Positions 1 to 6,887 of a DNA stretch of 9,281 nucleotides are shown here, piece after piece. This stretch comes from Halovenus sp. (GTDB lineage: Archaea > Halobacteriota > Halobacteria > Halobacteriales > Haloarculaceae), in assembly GCA_003551265.1 (NCBI GenBank), contig PUMG01000017.1, forward strand, positions 1 through 9,281. Reading direction: 5' to 3'. Made by a program: the position numbers and the translations under genes. The notes beneath the pieces are model-generated. The model saw nothing but the letters and a program-made list of their open reading frames with translations, ran no database searches and was not told the DNA's origin. Positions within the stretch are counted from its first letter, which is position 1, and every line of letters starts with the position of its first letter.

Positions 1-375
1 ACACCAGGACCGCGGGTCGAGAGAGTTCGGCTCGATTGCAGGGGAGTCGATGACAGTCGCGGGTACCGGGCCCCCCACACTGTCTCTGGCGAGCGTCGTA
101 AACACCCCCATCGGGTCGATGACGACAGGGGCAACACCAGAAGTCCGTGCGAGTTCCTCCGCAATGACGCCCAGTGTGAACGATTTACCGTACCCTCGTT
201 TGCCAACGATGAGCACGGCGTGAGGCCCGTCGAGGTCGAAATACAGCGGCGCTCCGTCGCTTCCATCGAGCGCCCGGTACCGACCGAGTCTCCCTGTGGG
301 TTTTTTGTTCACGTTCTCATGAGTCTCCGGCGATCTTTCACCGCAGTCCTCCCCTCGCCCGATGACGAACGTCAT
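1..375 (-). CDS. HerA/DUF87-type ATP-binding protein, N-terminal part (cut by left edge)
   Basis: This minus-strand frame is open from ATG at 375 to the left edge, giving 125 residues with no stop, so the C-terminal part lies outside the window. A Walker A P-loop GKRGYGKS sits at residues 58-65 after a strand-like AVLIV. A hydrophobic strand, PVVIDPMG (83-90), follows a helix, as in the DUF87 domain of HerA-type hexameric DNA or protein translocases. The stretch PTGRLGRYRALDGSDGAPL (26-44) resembles a conserved haloarchaeal ATPase I recall, though I have not verified this. There is no signal peptide, so it should be cytoplasmic. The start is supported by a TATA-like TTCATATA on the minus strand about 31 nt upstream. 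It is divergent from the membrane-protein genes on the other strand, so it may power or regulate that apparatus; this is inference. The Walker B motif cannot be checked here. Confidence 0.85.
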   Translation of the reverse strand, partial: MTFVIGRGEDCGERSPETHENVNKKPTGRLGRYRALDGSDGAPLYFDLDGPHAVLIVGKRGYGKSFTLGVIAEELARTSGVAPVVIDPMGVFTTLARDSVGGPVPATVIDSPAIEPNSLDPRSWC

Positions 376-402
376 GCTACTCGCGAGCTTGCTCCGTGAT
401 GG

Positions 403-410
403 TATATGAA
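403..410 (-). promoter_or_regulatory. TATA box for the divergent ATPase gene
   Basis: On the minus strand TTCATATA is centred about 31 nt before the ATG at 375, the usual distance for a leaderless haloarchaeal transcript. A perfect 8-bp palindrome CTCGCGAG at 380-387 lies between this box and the start codon, near the expected transcription start, and could be an operator. No experimental support is available from sequence alone. Confidence 0.45.
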
Positions 411-424
411 CACCCGTGTCCGCG

Positions 425-460
425 TTTATGTACTGAAATGCAGAGAGAAAGGGATATGTA
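425..460 (+). promoter_or_regulatory. Candidate promoter for the gene at 479
   Basis: Two TATA-like boxes precede the ATG at 479: TTTATGTA at 425-432 and GATATGTA at 453-460. The second has a purine-rich BRE-like GAGAGAAAGG just upstream and lies about 23 nt from the ATG, which fits a leaderless or nearly leaderless transcript. The first would give a leader of roughly 25 nt. I cannot decide between them. Confidence 0.35.
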
Positions 461-478
461 CGACTCCGGGACAGAGAC

Positions 479-943
479 ATGATTCGATACGTCATTGCAG
501 TATTGTTGACGAGCGCCATATTTGCAATCGCGTTCGTCGCTGTCGAACACGGGTCGACAGTACGGGCCGAAACACAGCTCGACGGCGAACTCACGAAACT
601 CGAGAGCGCGGCAGTTTCGCTCGTAGAAAACGACGACCCAGTTCCCGGCGAGCAGGAACCACCACGCCGAACCGTCGATGTACAGCTCCCGACTGAGGAA
701 TTCGCCTCGAAATCGGTCGACACGCTGGTGCTCGAACCGATGAATGACACGAACTACACCCAAGTTCGTTACAGCTTCGACGGACAGCACGAACGAGCGA
801 GCACCATTCACGCACCTCTCGTGAACGCGGCATCTGAACACCAGCATATCGACCTGAGCAGAGCGACTGGTGTCCACACGCTGAGACTCGAACTCGTCCA
901 CGACAGAGACCACAGTCTGGTGGTCGCGGTCACTGTCGGGTAA
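479..943 (+). CDS. Membrane-anchored exported protein, DUF7311-like
   Basis: The 154-residue protein starts with a short basic N-terminus and one hydrophobic segment (MIRYVIAVLLTSAIFAIAFV, residues 1-20). An acidic, mostly beta-like exported domain follows. Two N-glycosylation sequons (NDT and NYT, within MNDTNYT) fit an extracytoplasmic location. The hydrophobic segment lacks an obvious pilin-type RG| or RA| processing site, so it looks like a membrane anchor or uncleaved signal. The layout (ETQLDGELTKLESAA after the anchor, then a PVPGEQEPPRRTVDV segment) resembles the haloarchaeal DUF7311 family as I remember it. That family often neighbours type IV pilus-like ATPase genes; this is unverified. 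It lies 53 nt before the next gene, which has its own TATA box. No enzymatic motif is visible and the function is unknown. Confidence 0.85.
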   Translation: MIRYVIAVLLTSAIFAIAFVAVEHGSTVRAETQLDGELTKLESAAVSLVENDDPVPGEQEPPRRTVDVQLPTEEFASKSVDTLVLEPMNDTNYTQVRYSFDGQHERASTIHAPLVNAASEHQHIDLSRATGVHTLRLELVHDRDHSLVVAVTVG

Positions 944-954
944 ACAGACCTCGA

Positions 955-963
955 ATTTATATA
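955..963 (+). promoter_or_regulatory. TATA box of the four-gene membrane-protein operon
   Basis: ATTTATATA is a strong archaeal TATA box centred about 38 nt before the ATG at 997. Transcription should therefore start near 985. GGGAG at 985-989, about 8 nt before the ATG, could act as a weak Shine-Dalgarno site if it is included in the leader. The box falls just after the stop codon at 941-943 of the preceding gene and probably drives the genes from 997 to 6455. Confidence 0.6.
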
Positions 964-996
964 CGAAAAGTTGGGCAGTACGTCGGGAGAGCAGCA

Positions 997-1449
997 ATGT
1001 ACCAACACTGTCGGTTGAAGCGAGGGCAGACAGAGCCGCTGGGGGCGCTTGTTGCTGTCACAGCCATCTGCCTCGCGGTATCGGTGTACGCGGGATTCCT
1101 GACGGGGCTCGTTCCCGACATGGGGACAGACAGAGAACTGGCGGAAGTGACGAACGAACGCGTATGGCACGTGGTGAGCGAAGACGGAGTGTACGCCTCG
1201 AACACGTCCCTCGAAAGCGAACTCGCAGCCGAGGACCTCCCACAGGGGTATCACGTCCGTCTCAACGTGACCTACGCCGGGCCTGATGCAGAACCCAGCC
1301 GAGCGCAGTTCGACGAGACTGGCGATGCGACAGCACTCGACGACGGACCAGCGCCCGGAGCCGGGTCATTCGAGCGCCCGATTCCGGTACAGCACCGTGA
1401 CGGAGACGTCCGTCCCGGGAAGCTCACGGTGGTGGTCTGGGATGAATGA
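997..1449 (+). CDS. Pilin-like exported protein, DUF7285-like
   Basis: This 150-residue protein has a class III (archaeal prepilin) type signal peptide. The basic stretch RLKRG (residues 6-10) is followed by QTEPLGALVAVTAICLAVSV and a hydrophobic segment up to about residue 37. Cleavage by the PibD-type prepilin peptidase would be expected between Gly10 and Gln11. The remaining roughly 115 residues form an acidic exported domain with two sequons (NTS and NVT) and a Gly/Pro-rich linker (DDGPAPGAGS) before a final beta-like segment. The single Cys (residue 5) would be removed on processing. It resembles the haloarchaeal DUF7285 family (recalled, unverified). The stop overlaps the next start by 8 bp, so translation is probably coupled. 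It could be a minor pilin of a surface filament or of a pseudopilus; the function is not known. Confidence 0.88.
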   Translation: MYQHCRLKRGQTEPLGALVAVTAICLAVSVYAGFLTGLVPDMGTDRELAEVTNERVWHVVSEDGVYASNTSLESELAAEDLPQGYHVRLNVTYAGPDAEPSRAQFDETGDATALDDGPAPGAGSFERPIPVQHRDGDVRPGKLTVVVWDE

Positions 1450-2371
1450 TGTGGACCGGGCAATCAGCACTGTGGCAGACGCGACGCTCGCAATCGTTCT
1501 CATTGTGGCAGCGATGGGAGTACTGGTCGTGTTTGTTGAAGGCGACGACAGGAAACATGACCCAGTCGAATCCAAACAGACGGCGCAGACAGTCACGGCA
1601 TCGACGATGAACACGACGTACAACCTGAGCGATGCCGTTGCACACCTCGACGAGCACTACAGCTACTACAGCCCCTACGAGGGAGACCAGCTAGAACGCA
1701 TTTCACACGGGCCCATCGGGACACAGATTGCAGATGTCGCGGTGGCGAACGTCGCTATCGCTGGAGAGACAGTTTCCAGGGAAGGCGAGGACTACGAAGC
1801 AGTGCTCGACGAACAGCTGCAGGCCGCTCTCGTCGCCTCACAGTTCGACACACAGATCTCGGCATACTGGACACCGCTCAACGGTGTGGATGTCGAAGGC
1901 GTGGTCGAGATAGGACAAACGCCACCGCACGACGCCGACGTGAGCACCACGACAGTCACCGTCGCCAGTGGTTTTCCCAACGTAGATGCGAGCGTGTTGG
2001 GTGAGAGGAACAACGAGACGGACTATCGTCCCGTTGCGAAAGCCGTTGCAGACGCAACAGTTGAAGGATATCTTCCCGAACTCGAATCACAGCGGGCACT
2101 CGAAAGCAGTGGGCTTGACTACCTCCTCACAACGTATCGGTACAACCGTCTTGCGACCGTGCTGGTTGGTCATAGCGACGACATCGAGCAGTGGCTCACC
2201 CCCTCTGAGGCGAACGCGTCGGCCGCCAACGAGTACCTGAGTGACCACCTTGCAACCGTGCTGGTGGACCAACTCGAGATGCTTCACGGAGATGTCTACG
2301 ACAATCCCGAAGAAGCGCTGGAGTCTGTCTCAGTGTCGGAAGTAACACTCACAGTTCGAACCTGGACATGA
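1442..2371 (+). CDS. Pilin-like exported protein, DUF7284-like
   Basis: The 309-residue product begins MNDVDRAISTVADATLAIVL. The DRA|IST junction (residues 5-10) followed by a hydrophobic stretch to residue 32 closely matches the DRA|VSPVIG-type processing site of haloarchaeal PilA pilins, so prepilin cleavage after Ala7 is plausible. The rest is a large exported domain with four sequons (NTT, NLS, NET and NAS) and no cysteines. Two short similar segments, LATVLVGH and LATVLVDQ, lie about 32 residues apart near the C-terminus, hinting at a small internal repeat. An upstream in-frame extension to 1286 exists, but it would overlap the previous gene by more than 160 nt and would hide the signal peptide. 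I therefore start at 1442, which overlaps the previous stop by 8 bp. Its own stop overlaps the next start (ATGA). It looks like the DUF7284 family as I recall it; the function is unknown. Confidence 0.88.
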   Translation: MNDVDRAISTVADATLAIVLIVAAMGVLVVFVEGDDRKHDPVESKQTAQTVTASTMNTTYNLSDAVAHLDEHYSYYSPYEGDQLERISHGPIGTQIADVAVANVAIAGETVSREGEDYEAVLDEQLQAALVASQFDTQISAYWTPLNGVDVEGVVEIGQTPPHDADVSTTTVTVASGFPNVDASVLGERNNETDYRPVAKAVADATVEGYLPELESQRALESSGLDYLLTTYRYNRLATVLVGHSDDIEQWLTPSEANASAANEYLSDHLATVLVDQLEMLHGDVYDNPEEALESVSVSEVTLTVRTWT

Positions 2372-5300
2372 CTGAGACACAACCACCATCTGAAAGCCTC
2401 CATCGTTTGTTGAACGGTAACCGGGCGATGGTTCCGCTCGCCGTTGTCGGCGTTTTGCTGTTGCTTTCGAGCGTGATGTTCGTCGGGTACATGGAGACGA
2501 GGGCTGACCCTGAACCCACAGTCGACGCGACTCTCGCAGTGGAGATGACTGAGTCGGCGATGCAGTCGACAGTTCGAGATGCCACTCAGCGTGCAACGAA
2601 AGCAGCGGCTACACAGCCGTTGACCGCACCCGCGGACACCGAGTGGGGTGACGTTCTCAACGAGAGTGGTCGGGGGGACCCGTTCGAGAACTATCTTCGA
2701 GCACTCATCTACCTCGAAGTAAAATCCGACCTGGGACTCGCTGGTCAGCATAGAGGGGATATCGAGACGAACGTCACAGTGCCAGCTGTGGACGACGCGA
2801 GCGAACTCGAGGAGGCAATTGAACGTGTCTCACTTCACAGCGAGAAAACGAATCTCACCGTCACACTCGACAACCTTACGATCACCGCAACTCATCGTGA
2901 TGACGTCATCGACGAGTACGAGACGAGCGTGGAGGTGACAGTTGCGACACCGATTATGCAACTGCACGACCGGGTCGAGCAGTATCAGTATGCTATCGAC
3001 GACGCCGAAATAACCGAACGGGGGTTCACACAGCGGTTCAACGCCCGGACCTACGCCATCGGATGGGCTCGTGGCTGGGCGCAGAACTACCGTGCTCCTG
3101 TCGCGGAAGTGCTGGCAAACAGGCACGTCGAACCCTCGGCGAACGCAGCGCTCTATCGAACACAGCAGGACGTGTTCGGGGATGCAGACCCGAACCTTCG
3201 CGACGCAACTCGTCTGGGCTGGACGTGTATGGCACTGAAGGATGGCGAGGCGATGTTTGACGAGTACATGAGCGACCGGGATGGGATGGAGTACGCCGGA
3301 TTGAGTTACGACGATGAAACGCGCGAGTTCGCGTACAACGAATCGTACACCGTCGAGGTTCCTGAGGGCGCGGCCGACAGACTCTGCAGTTCGGTACACT
3401 TGACACTCGACCAGTACATCGAACAGCACCCACAGTCACCGGACGTCATGGAGCTGATAGGTGGGACCGACCTGATGCAGGAAACAGAGACGCTGGAGGT
3501 AGGAGACACCGCGTACGTTCCGCTGGTGGAGATGGCCGACCCGGACTACCAGTACTCCTTTGCCAACGCAATCCAGAACGTATTCACCATCGAAGGATCC
3601 GTCACGGCAGACACGACTGACGACACACTCTCGCTCGACGTGTCCTGTGACCCAGGATATACCCCGGGTGCGATATCGAGAGACAGCTCGACAGGGGTCG
3701 TCACGACTGAACGCGAGGAGATTGGCTACGAGAACGAGCGCTATTACCAATACGATTCGGAAATCAGCGTCGACGTAACTGCAGAGCGAACGTGCTACGA
3801 ACTGAACGGTAACGGCACGAAAGAGCAGACTGACTCCGACGATTACGCGATAGAAGTTACAACAGTGGTCGGTGAGAAAGAGACCGCTCCCGGTGCGATG
3901 ATAGGCGGAGTGAATCCCCTGAGTGAGGTTGACCCTGAGTACGAGTACAGTCCAGGACCCGACGAGTGGGGGTTGTTCAACAACTACGATGGCGCAGAGG
4001 AGGAAGTCACCGAGGTGATACTCGGTGGAGTATCCAGAGCAAGTCACGAGCAGTGGCTCGAACATCAGCTTAAAAAGACGGATTACGAACGCAACGTCCC
4101 CAGTGAGGACGCATTCGAGACGACACAGCGGGTCGCTCTCGATTACGACCTCCTCCTCGGTGGATTCAAACTCAAAGCGGAGATGGCAGACGATATCGCC
4201 ACCCTTCAGGAGGCAACAGCAGCGGTCGAGCTAGAGTTCGAGCGTCACGAACTGGTGAGTGACAATCCGGTGAGCCAGTTGCGAGACGAACTCGAAGCTC
4301 AGGTGAAAGAGAAGTACATCGACGAGCCTGCTACCCACGAGTACGAGAACGTGGGAGAGAAAGCGCTGTACGAAGCGCGTTACATGTACTATCTTACGGT
4401 TCTCGAGCATCTGGAAACGCTCGAAGACGCACACGATAGCGGCGTCGGGGAACTCGAAGACCGAGTGAGTTCTGTCGACGACTCTCTTGGGGATGCAACC
4501 GAGTTCCTCACACAGGGAATCCGCGAAGAGGAGTCAGAACCAGACGCGTTCGAGTCACCAACGTTGACCGACAATGTCTCCTACGAGGTGTCGGGTTCGC
4601 CGACGTACCTGGTCTCCGAAGACACAGTCACCTCCGAGCGAATTCCACCTGTTGAGCACGACACCGAGTTCGCCCCGCTCAGGACGAAGAACACGAACTT
4701 CGTCGATATGCCCTACGATGAGGTTATCACCGGGATGGTTGAGCGGGCACTGGAGATCGTTCCGTTTCTGAGCGCGAACCCCGACGCAGAAATAACGTTT
4801 CGGATGGCTGGAGACGTGCTTGCAGCCGCCGAACTCGCAACAGCGGCACAGAAAGAGGCGGAAAACCAGGAGAGAAACGATACGTATCTCGACGGCCAGC
4901 AACTGGACGAAAACGATATCGACGAGTTCAGAGCCAACGTCGACCACGCGATTGACGCGTTCGAGACGAACTTGACGAAACAGATCGTTGCAACGCTGTA
5001 TCCAGCACCCGAGGCAGCCTGTGTGGTGTACGACCAGTCGTTCGAACACGACAGATATCCCGGCTGGGACGACTGTCACGACATCGATGAGGGTCTGAAA
5101 GCACTGGTCGAACAGGCAACAGACAGCATCGAATCGGCTGTCGAAGAGACACTCGAGTCGTACGACCCAGCAACGACCGCGCTGAAAATTGGTGACGGGA
5201 ACGCCACCGAGTATATCGTCGAAAACGTCACACACGCACTTGAGGACTCGCAGTACTACAACCACGACGAGTTTGCGGGCGAGTATCACAGTGACCAGTG

Positions 5301-5919
5301 GGAGGAGTTGATCAATTCGGCGGTTCGTCCGGCGGTATCCACTGCCAGTGCAATATCAGTCACTGTCGGTAATGCCACAGCGGCTGAGGAACTCGACACG
5401 GCAATACAGGGTGCACTCGGTAACGCAACCGAGGATCTCGTCGAAAGCAGGGTAGAGGATGTGAGCGAACAGATAGGAACACGGGTCGGCGAAAAGTGGG
5501 CTGGGAACACCGAACGAACACAGCATCGTGCTGCACGGATTCCAGCGGGATTACCGCTACTTCCAGTTCCCGGAAAGTGGGTGGCGACGGTCAATGCGTG
5601 GGATGTCGAAGTCGCGGGCGAGTACGCCCGGTTCGAAGCAACAGCCAACATGGGAACACCTGCTGATGCAACAGAATTGACGTACGTTCGAGAGAACACG
5701 ACGGTCGCGCGTGAAATTGCAGGATCACACCGAGAACTCGGCTCGGTAGAGGAGATCGCTTTCGACGCGCGGACCGTGTTGCTGGTCGTAACACCACCGG
5801 GTGTCGGTGTGGGTGACCGGGACGACGAGAATCCGGAGTGTTCGCCGACATACCCCCATCTCGGTGAAGTGGACCCAGAGACAGCGAAAGGGTGTGACCA
5901 TCCCGCAATTGAGGACTGA
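2368..5919 (+). CDS. Large membrane-anchored surface protein, DUF7286-like
   Basis: The 1183-residue protein has a short cytoplasmic N-terminus, a pilin-like NRA|MVPLAV junction (residues 18-26), one hydrophobic segment to about residue 42, and then more than 1100 exported residues. I count 14 sequons. Eight cysteines fall into four sequential pairs (287/340, 427/476, 885/903, 1158/1176), suggesting local disulfides outside the cell. Residues about 602-710, 908-932 and 1008-1048 look helical or coiled-coil-like. A conserved-looking IPAGLPLLPVPGKWVATVNA segment near residue 1060 resembles the haloarchaeal DUF7286 family (recalled, unverified). The ATG overlaps the previous stop by 4 bp (ATGA). 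No catalytic motif is seen. Its size and position suggest the tip, adhesin or scaffold of a pilus-like structure, by analogy with the large GspK pseudopilin; this is inference. Confidence 0.9.
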   Translation: MTETQPPSESLHRLLNGNRAMVPLAVVGVLLLLSSVMFVGYMETRADPEPTVDATLAVEMTESAMQSTVRDATQRATKAAATQPLTAPADTEWGDVLNESGRGDPFENYLRALIYLEVKSDLGLAGQHRGDIETNVTVPAVDDASELEEAIERVSLHSEKTNLTVTLDNLTITATHRDDVIDEYETSVEVTVATPIMQLHDRVEQYQYAIDDAEITERGFTQRFNARTYAIGWARGWAQNYRAPVAEVLANRHVEPSANAALYRTQQDVFGDADPNLRDATRLGWTCMALKDGEAMFDEYMSDRDGMEYAGLSYDDETREFAYNESYTVEVPEGAADRLCSSVHLTLDQYIEQHPQSPDVMELIGGTDLMQETETLEVGDTAYVPLVEMADPDYQYSFANAIQNVFTIEGSVTADTTDDTLSLDVSCDPGYTPGAISRDSSTGVVTTEREEIGYENERYYQYDSEISVDVTAERTCYELNGNGTKEQTDSDDYAIEVTTVVGEKETAPGAMIGGVNPLSEVDPEYEYSPGPDEWGLFNNYDGAEEEVTEVILGGVSRASHEQWLEHQLKKTDYERNVPSEDAFETTQRVALDYDLLLGGFKLKAEMADDIATLQEATAAVELEFERHELVSDNPVSQLRDELEAQVKEKYIDEPATHEYENVGEKALYEARYMYYLTVLEHLETLEDAHDSGVGELEDRVSSVDDSLGDATEFLTQGIREEESEPDAFESPTLTDNVSYEVSGSPTYLVSEDTVTSERIPPVEHDTEFAPLRTKNTNFVDMPYDEVITGMVERALEIVPFLSANPDAEITFRMAGDVLAAAELATAAQKEAENQERNDTYLDGQQLDENDIDEFRANVDHAIDAFETNLTKQIVATLYPAPEAACVVYDQSFEHDRYPGWDDCHDIDEGLKALVEQATDSIESAVEETLESYDPATTALKIGDGNATEYIVENVTHALEDSQYYNHDEFAGEYHSDQWEELINSAVRPAVSTASAISVTVGNATAAEELDTAIQGALGNATEDLVESRVEDVSEQIGTRVGEKWAGNTERTQHRAARIPAGLPLLPVPGKWVATVNAWDVEVAGEYARFEATANMGTPADATELTYVRENTTVAREIAGSHRELGSVEEIAFDARTVLLVVTPPGVGVGDRDDENPECSPTYPHLGEVDPETAKGCDHPAIED

Positions 5920-5924
5920 GAAAC

Positions 5925-6455
5925 GTGGATTTCGAGGCACCAGTCGACGCCTGGTACGTATGGATCGGGGTTATGATAGTCAGTATCGCCCTTGCGGGAG
6001 TGGCCCTATCACTCCCGTCACAACCACCACCAGACGCAACAGCGGCAGCCAACACTATCGACAGAGTTACTGCCAGTCCACAGGTCGCCGAAGCGACCTA
6101 CGACCACGGTGGAAACGAGATACGCATTGATACGAGACGAATTGCACTTCGGAACGATGGGGGGACTGACCACGCAGCAGTCGCATTTGGATCGCTCACA
6201 CCACTGTATGCCATCGAAAGCGAGTCAAAGCGAGATGCACTCAGACTGATGCTGGAGGGCACACCACCATCGTCAGTGCTCGACATGGACGCGTATGGTT
6301 CAGTAACAGAGTCCGACCTCCGTGACGCAACAGAGAGTGCCCAACAAAACCTTAGAGAGCGGGACAAATCACCGGCGTGGCGGCCATCAGATGGTGAACT
6401 GCGGGTTCGGACAGTCGAACTCGACGGGGAGGAGATAACACTCGTTGCTGTTTGA
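5925..6455 (+). CDS. Membrane-anchored exported protein, DUF7283-like
   Basis: The 176-residue product is read from a GTG start 5 nt after the preceding stop. The N-terminus VDAWYVWIGVMIVSIALAGV gives one membrane segment at about residues 10-30, followed by PSQPPPDATAAANTIDRV and a beta-like exported domain. Unlike its neighbours it has no basic pilin-type cleavage site, no sequon and no cysteine. The opening DFEAPVDAWYVW directly after GTG is what I recall as the conserved start of the haloarchaeal DUF7283 family (unverified), which supports the GTG. It is the last gene of the operon: 63 nt with T-rich patches separate it from the next gene. It is probably an anchor or assembly component of the same surface apparatus. 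No enzymatic motif is visible. Confidence 0.87.
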   Translation: MDFEAPVDAWYVWIGVMIVSIALAGVALSLPSQPPPDATAAANTIDRVTASPQVAEATYDHGGNEIRIDTRRIALRNDGGTDHAAVAFGSLTPLYAIESESKRDALRLMLEGTPPSSVLDMDAYGSVTESDLRDATESAQQNLRERDKSPAWRPSDGELRVRTVELDGEEITLVAV

Positions 6456-6468
6456 TACGCACAGACAG

Positions 6469-6493
6469 GTTGTTTTCAACATCACAATCCTTT
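6469..6493 (+). terminator. Possible T-rich terminator of the membrane-protein operon
   Basis: A small stem-loop GTTG-TTTT-CAAC (6469-6480) and a second T-run CCTTTT (6488-6493) lie 14-38 nt after the stop at 6455. Archaeal termination often needs only T-runs, so this could end the operon. The second T-run may equally be part of the weak promoter for the gene at 6519. Confidence 0.25.
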
Positions 6494-6518
6494 TGCGTCG
6501 GTCCTCGAATGTTCGAGT

Positions 6519-6824
6519 ATGGACTGGCCACACGACCCCGACGGGGACGAGGGCAGCGAGGGCCGACGCAAGTACGGACAGGCCGTACTGGCGAAGAAAG
6601 TCGACGAAGACGAAGACTTTCCGTTCACTGCCGAAGCATTCGTATCCGAGTACGGTGACGAACCTGTTCGCATCGACCACGAACGAGTCGTCAGTGTCGA
6701 GGAGATATTCGAACACATCGACGACGACACTGAGTTCGAGGATTTCCCAGCCTTTCACACGAGAGTTGGAGAAGCACTTCGCGAAGCAGATTACTGGCCC
6801 TACCGACTCGAAGACGCGTACTGA
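6519..6824 (+). CDS. DUF5785 family small haloarchaeal protein
   Basis: The 101-residue, very acidic soluble protein begins MDWPHDPDGDEGSEGRRKYG and continues AVLAKKVDEDEDFPFTAEAF. I recognise this opening as the haloarchaeal DUF5785 family. The middle part (EYGDEPVRIDHERVVSVEEIFEHI) has the helix-loop-helix look of a small alpha-helical domain. There is no signal peptide, membrane segment or cysteine, so it should be cytoplasmic. No function is known to me. It has its own leader region (only a weak T-rich promoter-like CCTTTTG about 28 nt upstream). A 63-nt gap that contains another promoter separates it from the aldolase gene, so it is probably not in the same primary transcript. Confidence 0.92.
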   Translation: MDWPHDPDGDEGSEGRRKYGQAVLAKKVDEDEDFPFTAEAFVSEYGDEPVRIDHERVVSVEEIFEHIDDDTEFEDFPAFHTRVGEALREADYWPYRLEDAY

Positions 6825-6845
6825 TACGAGTTGTAGAACGGGGTG

Positions 6846-6860
6846 TCAAAAGAACTTTAT
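6846..6860 (+). promoter_or_regulatory. BRE/TATA promoter of the fba-fbp operon
   Basis: A purine-rich BRE-like TCAAAAGAA followed by CTTTAT (6855-6860) is centred about 30 nt before the ATG at 6888. This predicts transcription starting at or a few nt before the start codon, giving a leaderless mRNA. Its position argues against the longer in-frame GTG start at 6843, which would lie upstream of the TATA box. Confidence 0.6.
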
Positions 6861-6887
6861 TCGCACTGGGCGCATCAGACAGTAGGT

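Noticed and set aside
377..997. 206-codon minus-strand ORF opposite the gene at 479
   Set aside because: It is antisense to a gene with a clear membrane anchor and sequons. Its product is Arg-, Val- and Cys-rich without the acidic haloarchaeal composition, and it resembles no family.
1286..1441. Upstream in-frame extension of the gene at 1442
   Set aside because: It would add 52 residues without acidic bias, overlap the preceding gene by more than 160 nt and bury the DRA|IST pilin-type N-terminus. The 8-bp overlap start at 1442 is far better.
3436..4065. 209-codon minus-strand ORF inside the large surface-protein gene
   Set aside because: The plus-strand frame is an acidic protein with sequons and paired cysteines. 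The antisense product is a typical Val/Leu/Cys-rich mirror.
4555..5289. 244-codon minus-strand ORF inside the large surface-protein gene
   Set aside because: It has the same mirror-type composition, with many Cys, Val and Phe, no start context and no recognisable domain.
6445..6885. 146-codon plus-strand ORF overlapping the DUF5785 gene
   Set aside because: It is a different frame over a recognised protein. The product is Thr-, Arg- and Ser-rich with no family resemblance.
6843..6887. GTG start 15 codons upstream of the aldolase ATG
   Set aside because: It lies upstream of the TATA box at 6855-6860. The family-like N-terminus MRPIDNSPLS begins at 6888, and the length then matches relatives.
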